A DNA stretch of 64,000 bases, taken from assembly GCF_020177265.1 (NCBI RefSeq), contig NZ_JAIVMC010000008.1, positions 1 through 64,000 of the forward strand. Direction: 5' to 3'. This DNA comes from Pseudooceanicola marinus. GTDB taxonomy: Bacteria > Pseudomonadota > Alphaproteobacteria > Rhodobacterales > Rhodobacteraceae. How positions within the stretch are numbered: position 1 is the first letter of the stretch; each line of letters begins with the position of its first letter. The position numbers and the translations under genes were made by a program. Of this stretch, positions 52,165 through 61,127 are shown one piece after another. The notes beneath the pieces were generated by a model. That model saw only the letters and a program-made list of their open reading frames with translations. It searched no databases and was not told the origin of the DNA.

Positions 52165-53856
52165 TTGCTGAAACGACTATCGCGCGGCGAGCCCCTGGCG
52201 CTCGCCGCGCTTTGCCTTTTCGCCCTGGGGCTGCTGGTCATGCCCCTGGGCCTGTTGTTCCGGGTGGGACTGGCCGAGGGGACGGGTGCGCTGCTCGACG
52301 CCCTGGGCGGGCGGTCGGTGCGCGCGGCGCTGTGGCATTCGCTGGAAAGTGCCGCGGTTTCGGGGACAGGGGCGCTGGTGATCGGCACGGTGATGGCGCT
52401 GGTCATCGGCCTCAGCGACCTGCGCGCCAAGGGGCTCTTCGTCTTCGTCCTGTTGCTGCCGATGATGATCCCGCCTCATGTGACCGCCATTGCCTGGGTG
52501 CAGGCGCTCGGTCCTGCCTCCCCCGTCCTGCAGGCGCTGCACCTGGCGCCCGAGATGGGGGCAACCCATCCGCTCTATTCCCCCGGCGGCGTCTGGCTGC
52601 TGCTGACGCTGCAACATGCGCCGCTGGTCTTCCTTGTGGTGCTGGCCGCCCTGCGCGCCCTGCCGCGCGAGATGTCGGAGGCCGCGCGCATTTCCGGCGC
52701 CCGACCCGCGCGCCTCCTGCGTCGGGTTCTGTTGCCGCTGCTGGCGCCCTCGCTGCTGGCGGGCTTCGCGCTGGCCTTCGTCTCAGCGCTCGGCAACTTC
52801 GGCATCCCGGCCCTGCTGGGGATTCCGGCGCGCTATGTCACCCTGCCGGTGTTGATCTGGCGGCGGCTGTCCAGCTTTGGCCCCTCGGTGCTGCGCGATG
52901 TGGCGGTGATCTCGCTGATGCTGGCGGCGGTGGCGGTGGCTGCGATCTGGCTGCAATCCCGGCTGCAACGGCGGGCGCGGTCGCAGGTGATCGGCCCGGC
53001 CCAGGCGCCACTGCGCATCGCGCTTGGTCGCTGGCGCGCCCCGGTGACGGCCGCGATGGCGCTCTACGCTCTGGCCACATTGGTCCTGCCGCTGGCCTCG
53101 CTGCTGGCGACGGCGCTGGTGCCGACCTATGGGGTGCGCCTCAACCTCGACACGCTGACCTGGGCCAATTTCACCGAGGTGCTGGTCCGCCAGAGCGTGA
53201 CCCTGCGCGCCTTCCTCAACTCCACCCTGGCCGCCGGGCTGGCGGCGCTGGTGCTGGCGGCGCTGTCCTGCCTGCTGGCCTTCTTCCTCAGCGCCCGGGC
53301 CCGCCCTCCACGCCGGATCGCCGGCGGCATCGCCACCCTGGCCGAGATCAGCTACGCGATCCCGGGGCTCGTCATCTCCATCGCCTTCATCCTGGCCTTC
53401 CTGCGGCCGCTGCCGCTGACGCAGCTGTCGCTCTACAATACCCTGTGGATCATCGTTCTGGCCTATCTGACGGCCTTCTTCTCCGTCGCGCTGAAGCCGG
53501 TGGCGGCGGCCTACGGGCAGCTGGACCCGTCGCTGGACGACGCGGCACGGGTGTCGGGGGCGGGGTTCGGGCGCCGGATGGGGCGGATCTACCTGCCGTT
53601 GGTCGCCCCGGCGGCAGCCTCCGGCGCGATCCTGGTCTTTCTGACCGCCTACAACGAGGTGACGGTGTCGGCCCTGCTGTGGTCGACGGGCCATGAGACG
53701 ATCGGCACCACGATCTTCAACTACGAGGATGGCGGCTATACCGTGCTGGCCGCCGCCATGGCCAGCGTGACCGTGGCGGCCACGCTGGGCCTGATGCTGA
53801 TGTTGGATCTGGCCGGGCGCCGCCTGCCGCCGGGCGTGGTGCCCTGGCGGATGTAG
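52165..53856 (+). CDS. ABC transporter permease, fused two-domain FbpB type
   Basis: The 563-residue inner-membrane protein is a fusion of two permease units with about 12 helices. Each unit has a coupling loop: EMSEAARISGARPARLLRRVLLPL in the first half and SLDDAARVSGAGFGRRMGRIYLPL in the second. This layout is usual for ferric-iron and phosphonate-type importers. A TTG at 52165 is used as the start; it lies four bases after the binding-protein stop. No ATP-binding gene follows, so the system needs an ATPase from elsewhere in the genome. Confidence 0.9.
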   Translation: MLKRLSRGEPLALAALCLFALGLLVMPLGLLFRVGLAEGTGALLDALGGRSVRAALWHSLESAAVSGTGALVIGTVMALVIGLSDLRAKGLFVFVLLLPMMIPPHVTAIAWVQALGPASPVLQALHLAPEMGATHPLYSPGGVWLLLTLQHAPLVFLVVLAALRALPREMSEAARISGARPARLLRRVLLPLLAPSLLAGFALAFVSALGNFGIPALLGIPARYVTLPVLIWRRLSSFGPSVLRDVAVISLMLAAVAVAAIWLQSRLQRRARSQVIGPAQAPLRIALGRWRAPVTAAMALYALATLVLPLASLLATALVPTYGVRLNLDTLTWANFTEVLVRQSVTLRAFLNSTLAAGLAALVLAALSCLLAFFLSARARPPRRIAGGIATLAEISYAIPGLVISIAFILAFLRPLPLTQLSLYNTLWIIVLAYLTAFFSVALKPVAAAYGQLDPSLDDAARVSGAGFGRRMGRIYLPLVAPAAASGAILVFLTAYNEVTVSALLWSTGHETIGTTIFNYEDGGYTVLAAAMASVTVAATLGLMLMLDLAGRRLPPGVVPWRM

Positions 53857-53870
53857 GGGCAGCGGGGACG

Positions 53871-53892
53871 GTCCGGGGGCCAGCCCCCGGAC
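53871..53892. terminator. GC-rich hairpin after the permease gene, part of a repeat
   Basis: GTCCGGGGGC (53871-53880) and GCCCCCGGAC (53883-53892) are perfect inverted copies with CA between them. It lies between two convergent genes and may act as a terminator for both, although no T-run follows. It directly precedes the GAGTATTT repeat unit. Confidence 0.5.
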
Positions 53893-53897
53893 CCCCG

Positions 53898-53918
53898 GAG
53901 TATTTCCGGCTGTCGGAT
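53898..53918 (+). repeat. Dispersed GAGTATTT repeat, copy 1
   Basis: GAGTATTTCCGGCTGTCGGAT matches a second copy at 61128-61148 at 18 of 21 bases, and the similarity extends a little further. It follows the hairpin at 53871-53892. Both copies lie just after genes for transport proteins. I recall similar short intergenic repeats in Rhodobacterales, which needs checking. Confidence 0.5.
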
Positions 53919-53953
53919 GAGGGCGGGGCCGGCCCCTTGGTTGACCCGGTGAT

Positions 53954-55696
53954 TTAGCGTGCGGTGGCGCTGCGCAGGGCTTCGGTCGCGGCCATGTCGG
54001 CGGTTTGGCCCGTCAGGACCACCCCGAACATCTCGCGCGCCTGCTCCGCGGTGTAGCGACCCAGGCGCACGTCCTCGGCCACAGCCTCGGCGGGGCGGGT
54101 CATCGGATCGCCATAGCCGCCGCCACCGGGGGTGCGCACGTGCACGACGTCGCCCGGGGCCAGGGGGATGTCCTGCTCCTTCGACAGATGCGAGGGGATA
54201 TGCACCGCGCCGTCGCGGATCACCCGCACCTTGTTCACCGCCCCGTCGGCGCCGCCAAGCGCGCCCTGCGGCCCGGTGCGTCCGTGGTCCATGACGAAGC
54301 TGGCGGTGGCCAGCCCCCGCCGCAGCTCCACCGCGTAGTCGAGGCCGAAGCCGCCGCGGTGGAAGCCCGCACCGCCGGAGCCCTCGTGCAGGGCATAGTG
54401 GTGGTAGAGGACCGGGAACTGCGCCTCCATGATCTCCACCGGGGGGGCCTTGGAGATGCCGATGGTGGAACAGCCGTTCGACAGGCCATCGTGGTCGGCA
54501 TTGCCGCCGTAGCCGCCGCCGGAAATCTGGTACATGACGAAATCGCGCCCCTTCTCGGGGTCGTGCCCGCCCAGGGCGAAGTTGCCCGAAGACCCGGCGG
54601 GAGATGCCGTCACGCGGTCGGGCAGGGCGGGAGCGAGGGCGGCAAAGACCGCCTCGGCGATCCGCTGGCTGACCTCGGCCGCGCAGCCCGAGACCGGGCG
54701 CGGGTAATGGGCGTCGAGGAAGGTGCCCTCGTAGCCGGTGACGTGCAGCGGCTCGAAGGCCCCGGCGGAGATCGGCACCTCGGGGAAGATATGGCGCATG
54801 GCCAGGTAGACCGAGCTGAGGGTCGTGGCCAGGACCGAGTTCATCGGTCCCGTACAGGGCGCCGAGGACCCGGTGAAGTCGAAGCTGAGCCGGTCGCCCT
54901 CGCGGGTCACCGCCAGGCGAATCTCCAGCGGTTCGTCCACCACGCCGTCGCTGTCGATCCAGGCGGAGGCACAATGGGTGCCCTCGGGGATCTCCTCCAC
55001 ATAGCGGGTCATCTGGGCGCTGGCGCGGGCACGCAGCTCGGTAATGGCCTGGGCCACCACGTCGTCGCCGTAGCGGTCCAGAAGCTCATTCAGCCGTTCC
55101 TCGCCCACCTTAAGTGCCGCAGCCTGGGCCTGGACGTCGCCGATGCGCTGGTCGGCCACGCGGATGTTGGAACAGATGATCTGATAGATCTCGCGATCCA
55201 GCACCCCTTCCTTGAACAGGCGCACCGGCGGCAGGCGCAGGCCTTCCTGTTCCACGGAAGTGGCGGAGGCGGAGAAGCCGCCGGGCACTGCACCCCCGGT
55301 GTCGGGCCAGTGGCCGGTGTTGGAAAGCCAGCAGAAGATTTCGCCGTTGCGGTAGTAGGGCCGGGCGAAGCGCACATCCATCAGGTGGGTGCCGCCCAGG
55401 TAGGGGTCGTTGACGATGTAGATGTCGTCGGGATTCGGTTCCGCCACCAGCCCTTCGGCGATGCCTTCGATCAAGACGCGGGTGGAATACTGCATCGTGC
55501 CGACGAAGACCGGCAGGCCCATGTTGCCCTGGGCGATCAGCGACCCGTCCTCGGCCGAGTAGATCCCGTCGGAACGGTCGTTCGCCTCGGCGATCACCGG
55601 GGAGAAGGCGGCGCGGGAGAAGGACAGGTCCATCTCGTCGCAGACCTGTTGCAGGCCTGCCTGGATGACGGAGAGGGTGATCGGGTCGATGGTCAT
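53954..55696 (-). CDS. hyuB: Hydantoinase B / oxoprolinase family protein
   Basis: The 580-residue protein matches the HyuB/5-oxoprolinase C-terminal family. Its N-terminus reads DPITLSVIQAGLQQVCDEMDLSFSRAAFSPVIAEANDRSDGIYS, then IYIVNDPYLGGTHLMDV. It ends with VHVRTPGGGGYGDP. Together with HyuA it forms an ATP-dependent hydrolase of hydantoins, 5-oxoproline, N-methylhydantoin, caprolactam-like rings or acetone-type substrates (carboxylase relatives). The substrate here is unknown. It lies downstream of hyuA on the same strand but with an unusually long 274-base gap that holds palindromes. Confidence 0.9.
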   Translation of the reverse strand: MTIDPITLSVIQAGLQQVCDEMDLSFSRAAFSPVIAEANDRSDGIYSAEDGSLIAQGNMGLPVFVGTMQYSTRVLIEGIAEGLVAEPNPDDIYIVNDPYLGGTHLMDVRFARPYYRNGEIFCWLSNTGHWPDTGGAVPGGFSASATSVEQEGLRLPPVRLFKEGVLDREIYQIICSNIRVADQRIGDVQAQAAALKVGEERLNELLDRYGDDVVAQAITELRARASAQMTRYVEEIPEGTHCASAWIDSDGVVDEPLEIRLAVTREGDRLSFDFTGSSAPCTGPMNSVLATTLSSVYLAMRHIFPEVPISAGAFEPLHVTGYEGTFLDAHYPRPVSGCAAEVSQRIAEAVFAALAPALPDRVTASPAGSSGNFALGGHDPEKGRDFVMYQISGGGYGGNADHDGLSNGCSTIGISKAPPVEIMEAQFPVLYHHYALHEGSGGAGFHRGGFGLDYAVELRRGLATASFVMDHGRTGPQGALGGADGAVNKVRVIRDGAVHIPSHLSKEQDIPLAPGDVVHVRTPGGGGYGDPMTRPAEAVAEDVRLGRYTAEQAREMFGVVLTGQTADMAATEALRSATAR

Positions 55697-55806
55697 CGGG
55701 TCACCTCGGATGCGATAGAAGGAGCGGAATTGTCAGCGCGATATGCCGAGGCCGGTGCCCGGTCGCGGGTGGGCGCATCGCGCCCGCCCATGGGGGTGAG
55801 CCCCGT

Positions 55807-55831
55807 CTGGGAAACGTTCTGGGAAAGCGTT
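55807..55831. promoter_or_regulatory. Tandem CTGGGAAA-CGTT repeats between hyuA and hyuB
   Basis: CTGGGAAACGTT (55807-55818) is followed at once by CTGGGAAAGCGTT (55819-55831), a direct repeat with one extra base. GAAACG and CGTTTC (55811-55833) also form a small inverted repeat. It lies about 110 bases before the hyuB start and could be an internal regulatory site. Confidence 0.3.
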
Positions 55832-55904
55832 TCAGGGGCGAACGGGCGGAGCCCAGTCGTCGGTCGCAGGCCGGGCTGTTGGCTCGGCCGGAAACTGGGC
55901 GGAC

Positions 55905-55938
55905 GTCCTGCACAGGACAGCCCTGCGCAGGGCTGTCC
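55905..55938. promoter_or_regulatory. Overlapping palindromes in the hyuA-hyuB gap
   Basis: A perfect 24-base palindrome spans 55915-55938 (left arm GGACAGCCCTGC). It overlaps a second inverted repeat, GTCCTG-CA-CAGGAC, at 55905-55918. The shared bases GGAC mean that only one of the two stems can form at a time in the transcript. Confidence 0.4.
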
Positions 55939-55970
55939 CGGGCGCCGGAAGGGGCGGGGGGCGCAATGGG

Positions 55971-58022
55971 TCATTCGGCGCCCCGGATCTGGATCAGTAT
56001 GTTGCCGATGGCATCGGTGGTCACGCGGTCGCCCGGGGGCACGAGAATGGTCGTGTCCATCTGTTCGAGGATCGCCGGGCCGTCGAAGGCGGCGTCGGCA
56101 GGCAACAGGTCGCGGCGATAGAGGGGCGTTTCATACGTTTCGCCGTCGAAGATCACCGGGCGGGTGGCGCGCAAGGCCTCGTCCAGCGTGGCCTTGCGGT
56201 GTTCGGCCGGGATAAGGCGGGCCGGATCCAGCGAGTTGCGCGTGCCGATGACCGAGGTATTGGCATTGACCACCGCCGCGCGGATCGTGTCGAGCCGCAC
56301 GTGGAAGCGTTTCCAGTAGACCTCCTCGAAGGCGGCCTGCAGGGCCTCGCGGCTGATGACCGGCCCCTCCAGTTCCACCCGCAGCAGGTGGGTCTGGCCG
56401 ATGAACTGCATGTCCAGCGAATGCAGCACGCGGATCTCGGTGATCTCGACCTTTTCACGGGCGATCAGGGCGCGGCCCTCTTCGGCCTGGGCGGTCAGCG
56501 TGTCGGCCAGGGCGCCCATGTCCAGCGTGTCTAGCGGCTGGCCCACGGTATTGGTGAAATCATGGCGCAGGTCGGCGACAAGGCAGCCAAGCGCGTTGGT
56601 GATGCCCGGCCGCGCGGGGGTCAACACGCGGGGCACCCCCAACTCGCGCGCCAGCGAGGCGGCGTGCAGCGGTCCGGCGCCGCCAAAGGCGAAGAGGGCG
56701 AAGTCACGCGGATCGGCGCCGAGAGAGACGGAAACCATGCGGATGGCACCCGCCATCTTCACGTTGGCCAGCTGGATCACGGCTTCGGCGGCCTGTTCGG
56801 GCGTCAGGCCCAGCGGGTCGCCCAGCTTCTTTGCAAAGATGTCGCGGACGGTTTGCAAAGTCACTCCGCCCTCAACCGACTTCAGCCGTGCGGGGTCGAG
56901 CCGTCCGAGCAGCAGGTTGGCATCCGAAATCGTGGGGTCCGTGCCGCCCCGGCCATAGCAGATCGGGCCGGGGGTGGCGCCGGCCGATTCTGGTCCGACC
57001 TCCAACAGGCCCGCCGCATTGACCCGCGCGATGGAGCCGCCGCCGGCACCCACGGTGCGCACGTCGACCATCGGCACGTGGATCGGCATGGCATATTCCA
57101 CCTCGATCTCGTTTGAGACAGCGGGTTGCGCATTGCGGATCAGCGCCACGTCGGTCGATGTGCCGCCCATGTCGTAGGTCAGCAGGTCCGGGATGCCGGC
57201 GGCACGCCCGGTGAACGCCGCGGCCATGACGCCAGAGGCCGGGCCGGACATGACGGTGCGCGCGGCCTCTTCGGCCACGCGGCGGGCCGAGACCATGCCG
57301 CCGTTACCGTTCATCACCAGCAGTTCCCCGGCGTAGCCGCCGCTTTCCAGCGAGCCGGCCAGATTCTGCACGTAGCGGTCGAGGATCGGCTGGACCGAGG
57401 CATTGACCGCCGCGGTCACGCCACGTTCGTATTCGCGGCTTTCCGACAGCAGGGCATGGCCGAGGGTGACGTAAGGATTGGGCCAGATCTCCTTCAGGAT
57501 CTCGCCCGCGCGGATCTCGTGCTCCGGGTTTCGGTAGGCATGCAGGAAATGGACGACGACGGCGGTGCAGCCCAGATCCAGCAGGGCTTGGGCGGCGTCG
57601 CGCAGGGCGTTTTCGTCCAGGGGGGTCACGACGCGACCTTCGGCATCCATCCGTTCGGGCACCTCAAGGCGCAGGTCGCGCGGGATCAGCGGCTTGAAAT
57701 CACCTTTCATCCCATAGGCCTGGGGGCGGGTGCGGCGGCCCAGCTCCAGTACGTCGCGGAAGCCCTGGGTGGTGATGATGCCGGTGCGGGCCAGCTTGCG
57801 TTCCAGCACGGCATTGGTCGTGGTGGTGGTGCCATGGACGATCAGCGCGGTGCTCGGCAGGGAGGCCTCGGCCTCTGCCACCGCGTTCATCACGCCGCGC
57901 GACTGGTCATCCAGCGTCGAGGGCACCTTGGCTATGCGTACCTCGCCCGTGGCCGGGTCCATCAGCACCAGATCGGTGAAGGTGCCGCCCACGTCGCAGC
58001 CGATGACCTGTCCGCTTTCCAT
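55971..58022 (-). CDS. hyuA: Hydantoinase A / oxoprolinase family protein
   Basis: This 683-residue protein matches HyuA: the ATP-binding start GQVIGCDVGGTFTDLVLMDPATGEVRIAKVPST, the segment IVHGTTTTTNAVLERKLARTG, and LTYDMGGTSTDVALI followed by VGAGGGSIARV. HyuA phosphorylates or activates the substrate carbonyl with ATP and acts with HyuB. The ATG at 58022 has GGAGACAGGAC before it; an earlier in-frame ATG at 58073 would lie in the dyad region. The gene is divergent from a membrane protein gene and has a clear dyad in its upstream region. Confidence 0.92.
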   Translation of the reverse strand: MESGQVIGCDVGGTFTDLVLMDPATGEVRIAKVPSTLDDQSRGVMNAVAEAEASLPSTALIVHGTTTTTNAVLERKLARTGIITTQGFRDVLELGRRTRPQAYGMKGDFKPLIPRDLRLEVPERMDAEGRVVTPLDENALRDAAQALLDLGCTAVVVHFLHAYRNPEHEIRAGEILKEIWPNPYVTLGHALLSESREYERGVTAAVNASVQPILDRYVQNLAGSLESGGYAGELLVMNGNGGMVSARRVAEEAARTVMSGPASGVMAAAFTGRAAGIPDLLTYDMGGTSTDVALIRNAQPAVSNEIEVEYAMPIHVPMVDVRTVGAGGGSIARVNAAGLLEVGPESAGATPGPICYGRGGTDPTISDANLLLGRLDPARLKSVEGGVTLQTVRDIFAKKLGDPLGLTPEQAAEAVIQLANVKMAGAIRMVSVSLGADPRDFALFAFGGAGPLHAASLARELGVPRVLTPARPGITNALGCLVADLRHDFTNTVGQPLDTLDMGALADTLTAQAEEGRALIAREKVEITEIRVLHSLDMQFIGQTHLLRVELEGPVISREALQAAFEEVYWKRFHVRLDTIRAAVVNANTSVIGTRNSLDPARLIPAEHRKATLDEALRATRPVIFDGETYETPLYRRDLLPADAAFDGPAILEQMDTTILVPPGDRVTTDAIGNILIQIRGAE

Positions 58023-58070
58023 GTCCTGTCTCCGTCGTTGGCCCGCGCCGCCGGATCGGGCTGTTAGATA

Positions 58071-58086
58071 CATTTGTGTGCAAATG
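58071..58086. promoter_or_regulatory. Dyad CATTTG-TGTG-CAAATG in a divergent promoter region
   Basis: CATTTG (58071-58076) and CAAATG (58081-58086) form a perfect inverted repeat with a four-base spacer, midway between the divergent hyuA and membrane protein genes. The 9-base core TTTGTGTGC recurs at 59684-59692, before the binding-protein gene of the branched-chain-type ABC operon. Confidence 0.4.
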
Positions 58087-58171
58087 AATTTCCGATGCGC
58101 CGCGTGATGTCAATTCCTCTTTGCATCCGCGGCCGGGGAAGTTCTGACTTGCATGAGGAGGTGCCCGGAGC

Positions 58172-59578
58172 ATGATCACGACACGGACAACCGGCGGGGC
58201 GGGGGAGCCATTGCAAAGACAGCTTGGACAGATTGTGGCGCTGGTGGCGGCGCTGCTGATGCCGGGGCAGGCGCTGGCACATGCCTCCGAAGGGGGCTTC
58301 GTGCTGCTCCTGCCGACGGATGCATATATCGCGGGCGGCGTGGCCTCGGTGCTGGCCACCGTCGTGCTGATCGCGCTGATCCCCGAGGGCGCGGCGCGGC
58401 GGCTGTTCCGCACGCGGGACCTTGGCCGGGCTGGGCCGCCGCGCGGCGTTGAGGTGACCTCGGCGCTGTCGGCGCTGCTGCTGCTCTGGGCGATCAGCCA
58501 GGGGTTCGCGGGGCCGCAGGATCCGGTGAAGAACCCCCTGCCGCTGCTGGTCTGGACCGGCTTCTGGCTGTTCCTCGTGGCGGGTTGCGGGGTCTTCGGT
58601 GACCTCTGGCGCTGGCTCAGCCCGTTTCGCGCGACCCTCGGCCTGATGCGCCTTTTCGGGCTGCGTCCCTTGCTGCGCTATCCCGCCCGCTGGGGATATT
58701 GGCCGGCGGGCCTGAGCTATCTGGCCTTTGCCGGGGTGCTGATGGTCCATATCGCGCCCACCGATCCCGACCGGCTGGCCTGGATGGTGCTGGCCTACTG
58801 GGGTGTCACGGCCCTTGGCTCTGCGCTGTTCGGGGCGCGCTGGCTGCTGCGCGGCGAGGGGCTGGGCGTGCTGATGCATCTTTATGCACAGCTGGCCCCG
58901 CTGCGGCGGCGGGGTGGGCGCTGGCGCCTGGGCCTGCCCGGATGGGACCTGGATCAGCGCCGCGCCCCATCGGTCAGCCTGGCGATCTTCATGCTGATGT
59001 CGCTGGCGCTTGGCTCCTTCGACGGGCTGAACGAGACCTTCCGCTGGTTTGGCTGGATCGGGATGAACCCGCTGGAATTCACCGGACGCAGTGCCGTGGT
59101 CGGGGCCAACCTGACGGGGCTGATCCTGTGCGGTCCGCTGTTGGTCCTGCTCTACGCGGCCTCGGTCAAGGCGGGGCTGATCCTGGTGGAGGCCGGCGGC
59201 TTCGGCGCCAGTTTCCGCGTGCTGGCCCCGGCGATCCTGCCGATCGCCTTCGGCTACCACGCGGCTCACTACCTGCCGGCGGCCCTGGTGGAGGGGCAGT
59301 ACCTTTGGAACATGGTCGCGCATCATCTGGGCCTGCGCGAAGTCACTGTCAGCACGGGGTTTTTCAATCGGCAGGCCTCTGTCCGGGTGATCTGGCTCAG
59401 CCAGGCGGCGGCGGTGGTGCTGGGCCATGTCCTGGCGATCGTGATGAGCCACGTGGCCGCCTTGCGTCTGCACGGCAGCCATGGCCGCGCAGCGCTGAGC
59501 CAGGCGCCATTGGCGCTGTTCATGATATTCTATACGCTGTTCGGGCTATGGCTTCTGGCCTCGCCCCGGGGGGCGTGA
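58172..59578 (+). CDS. Polytopic membrane protein of unknown function
   Basis: The 468-residue protein has an N-terminal hydrophobic segment ending PGQALAHASEGG, which could be a signal peptide, followed by roughly eleven hydrophobic helices and histidines such as FGYHAAHYLPAAL and MVAHHLG. I recall proteins of this kind being labelled fenitrothion hydrolase-like in databases, but that is memory and no activity is shown here. The paired histidines could bind metal. It is divergent from hyuA with the dyad between them, and the ABC binding-protein gene follows 181 bases later. Confidence 0.65.
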   Translation: MITTRTTGGAGEPLQRQLGQIVALVAALLMPGQALAHASEGGFVLLLPTDAYIAGGVASVLATVVLIALIPEGAARRLFRTRDLGRAGPPRGVEVTSALSALLLLWAISQGFAGPQDPVKNPLPLLVWTGFWLFLVAGCGVFGDLWRWLSPFRATLGLMRLFGLRPLLRYPARWGYWPAGLSYLAFAGVLMVHIAPTDPDRLAWMVLAYWGVTALGSALFGARWLLRGEGLGVLMHLYAQLAPLRRRGGRWRLGLPGWDLDQRRAPSVSLAIFMLMSLALGSFDGLNETFRWFGWIGMNPLEFTGRSAVVGANLTGLILCGPLLVLLYAASVKAGLILVEAGGFGASFRVLAPAILPIAFGYHAAHYLPAALVEGQYLWNMVAHHLGLREVTVSTGFFNRQASVRVIWLSQAAAVVLGHVLAIVMSHVAALRLHGSHGRAALSQAPLALFMIFYTLFGLWLLASPRGA

Positions 59579-59759
59579 GGATGCGGCGGGCCGGATCCCG
59601 TCGCGCTGCCCTTTCCTTGGGCATTGCGCCGAAACTGGCGCGACAGGCGCCGAGGGAAACGACTCAAAAGGCTGGACAGATCGTTTGTGTGCCTACAGAC
59701 TTTCGCCCAGGGTCAGCCGAATAAGATCCGGTAAGAACGTTGCCAACAGGGAAAATGAG

Positions 59760-61070
59760 ATGACCGAGACAACCAGCAAGACCAAGACCAGCGGGCTTAT
59801 CCAGCCCACGCGCCGCGGGGCGCTGAAAACGCTGGCCATGGGCGCGGGCGCGGCTGCCACAATGCCGCTCTGGGCCCGCTACACCAGCGCGCAGAGCGCC
59901 GAACCGATCCGCATCGGCTTTGGCAAGCACGCCACCGGCATCGGCGCCGCCTATGGCCGCTGGTACGAACGCACCTCCGTCGCCGCGATCGAGAAGATCA
60001 ACGGCGAAGGCGGGATCAACGGCCGTCCCGTGGAACTGGTGACCGAGGATGACGGCACCGACCCCCGCCGCGCCGCCGAGGTGCTGGAGAAGTTTGCCAA
60101 CCAGTCCAGCTGCGACGTGGCCTTCGGCACGCTCTTCTCCCACGTGGTCGTGGGCGCCGCCCCCCGCGCCGGCGAGCTGAAGCTGCCCTATTTCGTCTGC
60201 TCCGAAGGGCACCACGTGGCTTCGGGCATGCTGAACCGCTGGACCATGCAGCCGGGCATCACCGACGTGAAGAGCCAGATTTCGGCCATGGCGCCCTTCA
60301 TCACCGATGTGCTGGGCAAGAAGGTCACGATGATCTACCCCGACTATGCCTTCGGCTACGATCACCGCGACAACCTGGCCCCGGCCATCGAGGCCGCAGG
60401 CGGCGAGATCGTCGGCTCCATCGCGATCCCGCCGACCGAGACCTCCTTCACCAAGTACTTCCCGCAGATCCCGCGCGACACCGAGGTCATCTATCACGTG
60501 ATGATCGGCCCCGCCGTGCTGACCTTCGTGAAGGAAATGGGTGAGTTCTTCGGCCCCTCGCGCCCCGAGATCTTCGGCTTCATCGACAGTCTGGAGGCCA
60601 CCGACCTGACCTCGCCGGGCCTTGAGTTCCTCGATGGCACCTACTTCTGGGAAGGCATGCCGCGATACCTGCAGGACGATGCGCCCGATTATGTCACCGC
60701 CTACCGCGATGCCGTGGGGCTGGATGCCAACGGGGCCTCGGTCAGCGATCCCTCGGACGTGTCGACCTCGGCGCACATGTTCTCCTGCTGGGAGACGCTG
60801 CATGTCATCAAGGCGGGCATGGAGGCCGCGGGCTATCAGTCCACCGAGGACCGTCAGGCCCTGATCGAGGCGGTCGAGGCGATGACGCTGATGGAAGCCG
60901 GTCCGGCCCACCCGGGCGGCACCAAGATGTTCAACGGCAAGACCCACCAGGTCTTCGGCCCGCAGTACATCTCGAAGGTCGAGGGTGGCAAGCTGGTGGT
61001 GCAGAAGACCGTCGACTACGAAGAGACGATGTACCCCGACGAGGTAGACTACACCTCGATGAGCTTCTGA
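59760..61070 (+). CDS. ABC transporter substrate-binding protein, Leu/Ile/Val-AmiC type
   Basis: The 436-residue protein has a twin-arginine signal (QPTRRGALKTLAMGAGAAATM) and a Leu/Ile/Val-type binding core with IRIGFGKHATGIGAAYG, INGRPVELVTEDDGTDPRRAAEVLEKF and VTMIYPDYAFGYDH. Some members of this family bind amides, urea or aromatic acids and not branched-chain amino acids. It is the first gene of an operon with the LivH, LivM, LivG and LivF-type genes downstream and probably supplies their ligand. The ATG at 59760 is preceded by a weak AGGGAAA sequence. A hydantoin- or amide-like ligand is possible given its neighbours. Confidence 0.9.
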   Translation: MTETTSKTKTSGLIQPTRRGALKTLAMGAGAAATMPLWARYTSAQSAEPIRIGFGKHATGIGAAYGRWYERTSVAAIEKINGEGGINGRPVELVTEDDGTDPRRAAEVLEKFANQSSCDVAFGTLFSHVVVGAAPRAGELKLPYFVCSEGHHVASGMLNRWTMQPGITDVKSQISAMAPFITDVLGKKVTMIYPDYAFGYDHRDNLAPAIEAAGGEIVGSIAIPPTETSFTKYFPQIPRDTEVIYHVMIGPAVLTFVKEMGEFFGPSRPEIFGFIDSLEATDLTSPGLEFLDGTYFWEGMPRYLQDDAPDYVTAYRDAVGLDANGASVSDPSDVSTSAHMFSCWETLHVIKAGMEAAGYQSTEDRQALIEAVEAMTLMEAGPAHPGGTKMFNGKTHQVFGPQYISKVEGGKLVVQKTVDYEETMYPDEVDYTSMSF

Positions 61071-61127
61071 CGTCAGACTGCCCGCGCCCGGGGGACGGCC
61101 GTCATCCGGGCGCAGACCTTTCAACAT

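Noticed and set aside
58064-59482. A 472-codon minus-strand frame opposite the polytopic membrane protein
   Set aside because: Its translation is glutamine- and histidine-rich with no domain, while the plus strand encodes a clear membrane protein with a signal-like start.
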